A stretch of DNA of 27,595 nt, taken from the NCBI GenBank assembly GCA_022795575.1, contig JAAWGY010000004.1, positions 1-27,595 on the forward strand, written 5' to 3'. Below, one piece after another: positions 22,418 through 27,595 of the stretch. A program made the position numbers and the translations under genes. The notes under the pieces are model-generated. The model was not told where the DNA came from and did no database searches. It was given only the letters and a program-made list of their open reading frames with translations. Numbering within the stretch: the first letter of the stretch is position 1; each line of letters starts with the position of its first letter. The DNA is from Angelakisella sp. (lineage in GTDB: Bacteria; Bacillota; Clostridia; Oscillospirales; Ruminococcaceae).

Positions 22418-24811
22418 TCAATCCACCGCCTTAATCCGTTCCACCAGGGAGAGCCTTCTGGCATAGCGGACCGCCCAGGCCGAGAACACCCCCTGCACCA
22501 GCAGCAGCGCGGTCCCGAACAGCAGCACCTGGAGCACTGGGAAATGGTAGGTGAGCGTTCCGAACAGGCCAATCTGATTGAATGCCTTGCAGACAGCCAG
22601 ACTGCATACCGTCCCCAGGGTAAGGGTAATTAGCAGCGTAATCCCCACATAGTACAGGCACTCAAAGGACAGCATATGGGAAAGCTGCCGGTCGCTCATG
22701 CCCACGGCTTGGAAGACGCCAAGCTCCTGCTGGCGGGTGAGCAGGTTGGTAATGAGGGTGTTGGCAAGGTTGATGAGCGAGAACACAAAGCTAAAGACCA
22801 GGATGCCGTAGTCCCTTGCCAGCTCTTCCCGCAGGCTGCGCTCCAATTCGGCGGACAGGTCCTCCAGGCCGGAAATTGCCACCCGCTGGTCGGAAACAGC
22901 GCCGAACACCGCCCGCCGCAGAGAATCGCTGTCCTGCTCCGCGTGGAGGTTGACATAGCCGGTAAAGTCCGAGATTTCCGGATAGAGGACGGGCAGCTCC
23001 TCCTCGGGCAGAATGAAGAATTGAGTCGATCCGCCAATCTGAACATCCTGAACAAGCCCCATCACCGTATAGGTTTTTTCTTGTCCGTTGTAGCAGGAGA
23101 CGGTAATGGTATCCCCCACTTGGTAGCCGGTCCGATAAATCTCCTTAAGCGCGCTGCCCGCCGGGCAGACCAGGATACCGTCCCCCTCCAGCAGCTGGCG
23201 GTAATCCGCGGTTCCCTCCAAAACGGTCTCACCGGTGTACAGCTTCGACATATCTTCTTCGGAAATGCCGCGCAGAAAAAACGACTCATGCTCCCGGTTG
23301 CCCGGAATGGCGCTGATGGCGGGAATTTCCACACAGGTTATGCTGTAGGCCGTAACGTAATCCACGCCGGGCAGGGCGGCCAGCTCCTCCCGCAAATCTT
23401 GGCCCAGGGGGTTCTCCCGCTGCATCTCCACAAATTCCCGCCCCGCGAAGTCCTCGTATTGCAGCAGGTACTGGCTCCGGTCTCCGAATTGGGACCGGGC
23501 CATTTCCTTGACATCGATTGAGCTTGCGTAGGCGGAAACGCAGAGCAGCAGAATCCCGGTCAGGCTCAGGGAGAGCGCCGTCACAAACGCCTTTTTGCGG
23601 TTCCGGGAAAAATTCATCAGGGCCAGGCGGGGCATGGTCAGGCGGCGGTGGAGCTGTCCGGAAACAGCCGGGCCCTGCTGCCGGGTGTAGGCGGTGGCGC
23701 GGACGGCCTCAATGGCGGAGACCTTCCCTGCCATCGCCATGGGCTTCCGGGTGGCAAGCAGGACGGTTCCATAGGCCAGGAGGGAGATGGCCACCGCGGA
23801 GCGGAGATTGTCCCCCCAGGGCCAGTAGCCGGGAACCGCAATCAGCGCGATGGCTGCGGCGCAGGCCAGCCCGATGGGGATGGCGACAGCGGTCAGGTAG
23901 CGCCGCTCCCGCTGGACCACCCGCTTTAACTGCTTCGGCGTAGTCCCAAGCACCTTCAGGCGGCCGTATTCCCGCATTTTGCCCATGACGGAGATATAGA
24001 AGATGTTGTAAATCACAATGGCGCAGATAATGGCAATCAAAACCGCCAGCACGTAGACCTCCAGCCCGTTGCCCAAGTAGATGTCCACCATGTCAAAGTA
24101 GTTGGAGCTGTAGAAGGTCTGCTCCTCCGGGATGCCCATTTCCGCAAGGAACCGTTCAATGTCCACCCGGAGCCGGGCCGGCTCCATGCCCTGGCTCCCG
24201 GCGAAGCGGAACCGCAGCTCATAGGGGGCCTTGTGTCCGTCCGCCTCCACGGCGGTCTCCGGAATCCAAACCATGAAGATCCGGCTGCTGTTCTCCGCCT
24301 CCAGGATGCCTGTAACGGTATAGGGCTTCTCGCCGTCCCCCAGGTCCAGGGCCACCGTCTGCCCCACCTCTTCCGATAGGCCAAAATAACGGAAAAAGGC
24401 GCGTTCTATGCACAGCTCGTTTTCGTTTTGGGGATAGGCCCCGATGATCTTACCGTAGCCCATCAGGTCGATCATCTCCGGGCTGACAAAGCTGATCTGC
24501 AAAACGCTGTCCTCATGGCGGGCGGTCCCCGCCTCCGCGGTGCAGCCCCATTTCTCAAATTTTCCGGCGTCCACCAGCCGGGAGACCTCCGCCCGGGTCA
24601 GCCCGCCGCACCCGGCCTGGTACTGCCCCAGGATACCGTCCAGGGTTTTCAGCTGCTGTGCGGAGTAGAGAAAGCAGAGGCTTCCCATGAGGCAGACAGC
24701 CAGGGCGATGGTGAGGATGACAAACACGCTCCGGCGCTTTTCGGCCTTGATGCTGCGGCTTGCCAGCCTCTTCTCTACCACGCTGGTGTCGTTTTCAAAA
24801 GGCCAATTCAT
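22418..24811 (-). CDS. FtsX-like ABC transporter permease, first of module 2
   Basis: A 797-residue permease with the same layout as its downstream neighbour: N-terminal helix, extracellular domain, three helices, helix 5 after a MPRLALMNFSRNRKKAF linker, second extracellular domain, three final helices and the end RRLSLVERIKAVD. ATG 24811 is preferred over GTG 24820 because GAGGGG is better spaced and the neighbour begins at the matching residue (NWPFENDT). It starts 14 bp after the ATPase stop. The large external domains are where substrate or partner recognition would occur. Confidence 0.93.
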   Translation of the reverse strand: MNWPFENDTSVVEKRLASRSIKAEKRRSVFVILTIALAVCLMGSLCFLYSAQQLKTLDGILGQYQAGCGGLTRAEVSRLVDAGKFEKWGCTAEAGTARHEDSVLQISFVSPEMIDLMGYGKIIGAYPQNENELCIERAFFRYFGLSEEVGQTVALDLGDGEKPYTVTGILEAENSSRIFMVWIPETAVEADGHKAPYELRFRFAGSQGMEPARLRVDIERFLAEMGIPEEQTFYSSNYFDMVDIYLGNGLEVYVLAVLIAIICAIVIYNIFYISVMGKMREYGRLKVLGTTPKQLKRVVQRERRYLTAVAIPIGLACAAAIALIAVPGYWPWGDNLRSAVAISLLAYGTVLLATRKPMAMAGKVSAIEAVRATAYTRQQGPAVSGQLHRRLTMPRLALMNFSRNRKKAFVTALSLSLTGILLLCVSAYASSIDVKEMARSQFGDRSQYLLQYEDFAGREFVEMQRENPLGQDLREELAALPGVDYVTAYSITCVEIPAISAIPGNREHESFFLRGISEEDMSKLYTGETVLEGTADYRQLLEGDGILVCPAGSALKEIYRTGYQVGDTITVSCYNGQEKTYTVMGLVQDVQIGGSTQFFILPEEELPVLYPEISDFTGYVNLHAEQDSDSLRRAVFGAVSDQRVAISGLEDLSAELERSLREELARDYGILVFSFVFSLINLANTLITNLLTRQQELGVFQAVGMSDRQLSHMLSFECLYYVGITLLITLTLGTVCSLAVCKAFNQIGLFGTLTYHFPVLQVLLFGTALLLVQGVFSAWAVRYARRLSLVERIKAVD

Positions 24812-24825
24812 CGCTGCCACCCCCC

Positions 24826-25491
24826 TCAGCCCACGATTTTGCCGTCCTCAATCCGCACGATTCGGTCGGCCAGCTGGGCAATCTCATTGTTGTGGGTGAT
24901 CATCACAATGGTTTGGTTAAACTGCGCGCTGGTGCGCTTCAAAAGGCCCAGCACGTCGGCGCTGGTCCTGCTGTCCAGGTTGCCTGTGGGCTCGTCGGCC
25001 AGGACGATGGCCGGTTTGGTAATCAGGGCCCGGGCAATGGCTACCCGCTGCTGTTGGCCGCCGGAGAGGTTATTCGGCATATTTTGCAGCTTATCCTCCA
25101 GGGCCAGCAGCGTCACAATCTCGTCCATAAACCGCTGGTCCACCCTGTCCCCGTCCAGCTCCACCGGCAGGACAATGTTTTCGTAGACGTTCAGAATGGG
25201 AACCAGGTTGTAATTCTGGAAGATGAAGCCGATGTTCCGGCGGCGGAAGATGGTCAGTTCCTCGTCGTTCTTCTTGGCCAGTTCGTCCCCCCGGACGATA
25301 ACGCTGCCGGAGGTGGGGGTGTCGAGGCCACCCATCATATTCAGCAAGGTAGACTTGCCGCTGCCGGAGGTCCCCACCACGGCCACAAACTCCCCCTGCT
25401 CCACCGAGAGGTTGACCCCATCCAGGGCGCGGGTGATGTTGGGCTCGGCGCCATACTGCTTTTTCAGGTCGATGGTCTGTAATATGCTCAT
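24826..25491 (-). CDS. ABC transporter ATP-binding protein, BceA/MacB/LolD type (module 2)
   Basis: A 221-residue ATPase. Walker A is GTSGSGKST (40-48), the Q loop is in IGFIFQNYNLVP, the signature is LSGGQQQRV, Walker B is IVLADEPTGNLD and the switch histidine is in MITHN. The subfamily marks are those of peptide or lipid exporters paired with FtsX-like permeases, and two such genes follow at once. AGGAG lies about 9 nt before ATG 25491. It is clearly related to the module 1 ATPase, though the two modules differ in permease number. Confidence 0.95.
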   Translation of the reverse strand: MSILQTIDLKKQYGAEPNITRALDGVNLSVEQGEFVAVVGTSGSGKSTLLNMMGGLDTPTSGSVIVRGDELAKKNDEELTIFRRRNIGFIFQNYNLVPILNVYENIVLPVELDGDRVDQRFMDEIVTLLALEDKLQNMPNNLSGGQQQRVAIARALITKPAIVLADEPTGNLDSRTSADVLGLLKRTSAQFNQTIVMITHNNEIAQLADRIVRIEDGKIVG

Positions 25492-25533
25492 CTTCAGTTG
25501 CTCCTTTCACGGCTGTTCGCCTGCTCTGAAGCT

Positions 25534-25563
25534 ATGGTAAAATCCAAATGTCACAGAAATGTC
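25534..25563 (-). promoter_or_regulatory. Candidate operator and promoter of the module 2 transporter operon
   Basis: Minus strand GACATTT (25563-25557), 4 bp, GACATTT (25552-25546), 6 bp, then TACCAT as a weak -10 (25539-25534). The half-sites are identical and 11 bp apart, as expected for an OmpR-type regulator. It lies in the 111-bp gap between the kinase and ATPase genes, the same relative place as the module 1 operator but with a different sequence. Confidence 0.55.
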
Positions 25564-25602
25564 CGAAATGGGAGGATTGTTTATGAATTTTTTGTGAACA
25601 GA

Positions 25603-26628
25603 CTATCGCCGGGGTAGGAACACCGAAAAGGTAGACCCCCGGCCAACCCTTGAAGTCACCTGGATATAGCCGCCCTGCCGGGTGACAATCTCCCGGGCCA
25701 GATACAGGCCGATGCCCACCCCCGGCTGGTCGTGGACCTCCTCCTCCCGGTAAAAGCGCCGGAAGATGGCGGGCTGACGGCTCTCCGGGATGCCTTTGCC
25801 GGTGTCGGCCACGTCCAGCTTGACGTACATCTCCCACTGTTCCACCGATACACGGATTTTTCCGCCTGCCGGGGTGTACTTCACCGCGTTGTCCAGCAAA
25901 TTGAACAGGGCCTCCGCTGTCCACTTGCCGTCGTGAGACACCCGCAGGTCCTCTGGACATTGCACCTCAACAGAAATGCCCTTTTTCTCCGCCCCGTAGA
26001 CAATGCCGCTACAGGCCATCGCCAGAGTGTCCAGCAGCGGGCCGTCCTTCTTTTCCAGGGTAATTGCCCCGGTTTCCAGACGGGAGGCTTTCCCCATGGA
26101 CTGCACCAGAAATTCCAGCTTGTCCGTCTGGCTGCGGATGCCCTGCAAAAACTCCTGGCGCTCCCGCTCCGTAACAGGCTTCGCCAGCAGGGTATCCGTC
26201 ACCATTTTTAGATTCGCCACCGGCGTTTTCACCTGATGGGAGATGTCCGACACCAGCGCTTGCAGCTCCCGCCGCTCCTCTTCCACCTTGCGCCGGTTTT
26301 CCTGAAGGATGCCGTACAGCCGGAAGAGGCGGTAGCTGATGCGGGCAAAGATGGTCTCACTGTCGCCGGTCCGGGCTGGCTCCTCGCCGCCGGTGATCAT
26401 GCTGTCCATGGTCTGGCACAGGTCGCTGGTAAAGCGGGACAGCCGTTTAGCAAAAAGCTGGGTCAAAAAGAACAGCCAGACCAAAGCACAAGCCGTCAGC
26501 AGCGCGCCGGCCAAAAGCACCCACACCTCGCCTGTCACGGCGTAGAGGATAAGGGCGAGCGCCAACATAGAAACGCCTGCGCCAAGCCCCACCAGCAGGA
26601 ACATGGTCTTGACCGGAATGCGCCTCAT
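25603..26628 (-). CDS. Sensor histidine kinase, intramembrane-sensing type (module 2)
   Basis: A 341-residue kinase. Two helices (about 8-31 and 36-58) are joined by only about four residues, so almost nothing is exposed outside: the layout of intramembrane-sensing kinases such as BceS, which read the state of a partner ABC transporter. The phosphoacceptor is His131 in SDISHQVKTPVANLKM, the N box is NLLDNAVKYTPAGG, and the G boxes are DTGKGIP and GVGIGLYLAREI. ATG 26628 overlaps the regulator stop as ATGA. The open frame further upstream is not part of the gene. Confidence 0.93.
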   Translation of the reverse strand: MRRIPVKTMFLLVGLGAGVSMLALALILYAVTGEVWVLLAGALLTACALVWLFFLTQLFAKRLSRFTSDLCQTMDSMITGGEEPARTGDSETIFARISYRLFRLYGILQENRRKVEEERRELQALVSDISHQVKTPVANLKMVTDTLLAKPVTERERQEFLQGIRSQTDKLEFLVQSMGKASRLETGAITLEKKDGPLLDTLAMACSGIVYGAEKKGISVEVQCPEDLRVSHDGKWTAEALFNLLDNAVKYTPAGGKIRVSVEQWEMYVKLDVADTGKGIPESRQPAIFRRFYREEEVHDQPGVGIGLYLAREIVTRQGGYIQVTSRVGRGSTFSVFLPRR

Positions 26629-27314
26629 TTCCGCTCGCCCCCTGTCCACTGATAGCCGATGCCGTAGATGGTCTTGATATAGGTGTCCCCCTCCGCCTCG
26701 ATCTTGCCCCGGATGCGGCTGATGGAGGTGGTCAGGGTGTGCTCGTCCACAAATTTTTCGTCCACATCCCACAGCCGCTCCAAAAGCCGCTGCCGGGTCA
26801 GCACCTGCCGCGGATTTTTGCAGAACAGGTACAGCATCTTGTATTCCATGGCGGAAAGGGCAAGCGGCTTTCCGTTCAGGGCGGCGGCTTGTTCCGAGAA
26901 GTCCAGGAACAGCCTGCCGTCGTCGTAGAGATCCTTGGCCGGCTTGTGGTGCTCCAGCATGGCGAACATGGCGCGGATCTTCCGCTGCAAGGCCCCGATG
27001 GAGAAGGGCTTGGTGATGTAGTCCACCGCCCCCGCCTCATAGCCTCGGATCTGGTCGCTCTCCTGGTCGTTGGCGGTGAGAAAGATTACCACCGTGTCCG
27101 GGTGCTCCGGCTTGATCAGCCCGCACAGGTCGTAGCCGTTCCCATCCGGCAGATGGATGTCCAGCAGCACCAGGTCGTATAACCTCCCGGCCAGCAGATT
27201 TTCGGCGGTCCTGGCATTCAGGGCGGGGGTGACCTCCCAGCCGTCGCAGGTCAGATTGTATGCCAGGGTCTTATTCAAAAGGGCGTCGTCTTCCACAAGC
27301 AAGATCCGTTTCAT
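26625..27314 (-). CDS. OmpR-family response regulator (module 2)
   Basis: A 229-residue regulator. The receiver has Glu8/Asp9/Asp10, phospho-acceptor Asp52 in LLDIHLPDGNG, Thr80 in FLTAN and Lys102 in TKPF; a winged-helix DNA-binding domain (about 130-229) ends with IKTIYGIGYQWTGGERK. AAAGGAGG lies just before ATG 27314; the frame is open further upstream, but homology begins here. First gene of the five-gene module 2 (regulator, kinase, ATPase, two permeases). Its probable target is the GACATTT repeat before the ATPase gene. Confidence 0.95.
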   Translation of the reverse strand: MKRILLVEDDALLNKTLAYNLTCDGWEVTPALNARTAENLLAGRLYDLVLLDIHLPDGNGYDLCGLIKPEHPDTVVIFLTANDQESDQIRGYEAGAVDYITKPFSIGALQRKIRAMFAMLEHHKPAKDLYDDGRLFLDFSEQAAALNGKPLALSAMEYKMLYLFCKNPRQVLTRQRLLERLWDVDEKFVDEHTLTTSISRIRGKIEAEGDTYIKTIYGIGYQWTGGERK

Positions 27315-27339
27315 GGCTTTTCCTCCTTTGGATATTAAC

Positions 27340-27497
27340 AAGCTGTACCAATAGCCGCCCCACGCATCTTGACGGCAAATTTTCCGCCTGCCTTTGCCCA
27401 AAACCCTTGAAATACATACCGTATTCCTGCGCTTTTTTGGCATCGGCAGTCAAAAAATTTGCTCGCCAATCTGCGCACTTCGGCATTGGTACAGCTT
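27340..27497. repeat. Long imperfect palindrome upstream of the module 2 regulator gene
   Basis: The outer arms AAGCTGTACCAAT(A)GCCG (27340-27357) and its complement (27481-27497) match over 17 bp with one extra base. Inside, in register, are GCAAATTTT/AAAATTTGC (27375-27383, 27454-27462), CTGCC/GGCAG, GCC/GGC, AAAA/TTTT and AATAC/GTATT around the centre. By eye the two ~76-bp arms agree at about 70 percent. No convincing gene lies in 27315-27595. The element may be a small non-autonomous mobile repeat or a folded leader RNA of the regulator operon. Confidence 0.65.
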
Positions 27498-27595
27498 CTA
27501 TAGCAATCATCAGAATTGGCGGCATACAGCTGGGCGAGGAGCTTTTTCAGCTGCCGAAGCCCCAAAAACGCAGGAAGCCTTGATGGCTTTCAAGT

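Noticed and set aside
27271..27565. Two minus-strand frames (84 and 76 codons) upstream of the module 2 regulator
   Set aside because: They lie within the long palindrome, have no good ribosome binding sites and resemble no family I know; the palindromic structure explains the region better.

Overview
The window looks like chromosome of a high-GC, Gram-positive gut Clostridium, most likely Oscillospiraceae (Flavonifractor/Lawsonibacter/Intestinimonas-like). The evidence is GC-rich codon use, strong AGGAGG-type ribosome binding sites, a lipoprotein sugar-binding protein with a Pro/Ser/Thr linker, OmpR-type two-component systems beside FtsX-type ABC exporters, and DUF3796, DUF2000 and DUF2461 genes. 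This lineage call is inference. I see no rRNA, tRNA, CRISPR array, transposase or integrase.

Layout. (1) 1-575: no gene; degenerate direct repeats, then a good promoter. (2) 576-5696, plus strand: a carbohydrate ABC importer (binding lipoprotein, terminator hairpin, two permeases, no ATPase), a TraX-family membrane protein and an SGNH hydrolase. (3) 5711-7251, minus: a sodium:amino-acid (NSS) symporter behind a 5' leader with a 10-bp closing helix that could be a cis-regulatory RNA. (4) 7265-12382, minus: module 1, an OmpR regulator and histidine kinase followed by an ABC ATPase and an 835-aa FtsX permease. The two promoters carry the same 11-bp-spaced TTGAGR direct repeat at the same distance from the -10. 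(5) 12495-15921, minus: a DUF3267 membrane zincin-like protein, an ECF sigma factor paired with a DUF2461 protein, and a DUF3796 membrane protein with a small HTH repressor under a promoter overlapped by a perfect 12-bp palindrome. (6) 16056-18236, plus: an overlapping AraC regulator - EamA exporter - DUF2000 operon. (7) 18315-19936, minus: a DUF7662 protein, a small membrane protein, an ABC ATPase and a permease that looks cut short at a strong hairpin. (8) 19997-27595, minus: module 2, an OmpR regulator, an intramembrane-sensing kinase, an ABC ATPase and two homologous ~800-aa FtsX permeases, preceded by a ~158-bp imperfect palindrome.

How it fits together. Sections 4 and 8 have the layout of antimicrobial-peptide/cell-envelope-stress detoxification modules: the kinase senses peptide or transporter state, and the regulator activates the transporter operon through an 11-bp-periodic site. 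The rest is nutrient uptake (sugar, amino acid) and small stress-response units. No single wholly new system is obvious. The most original signals are non-coding: the shared operators, the symporter leader, the repressor palindrome and the long palindrome at the right end.
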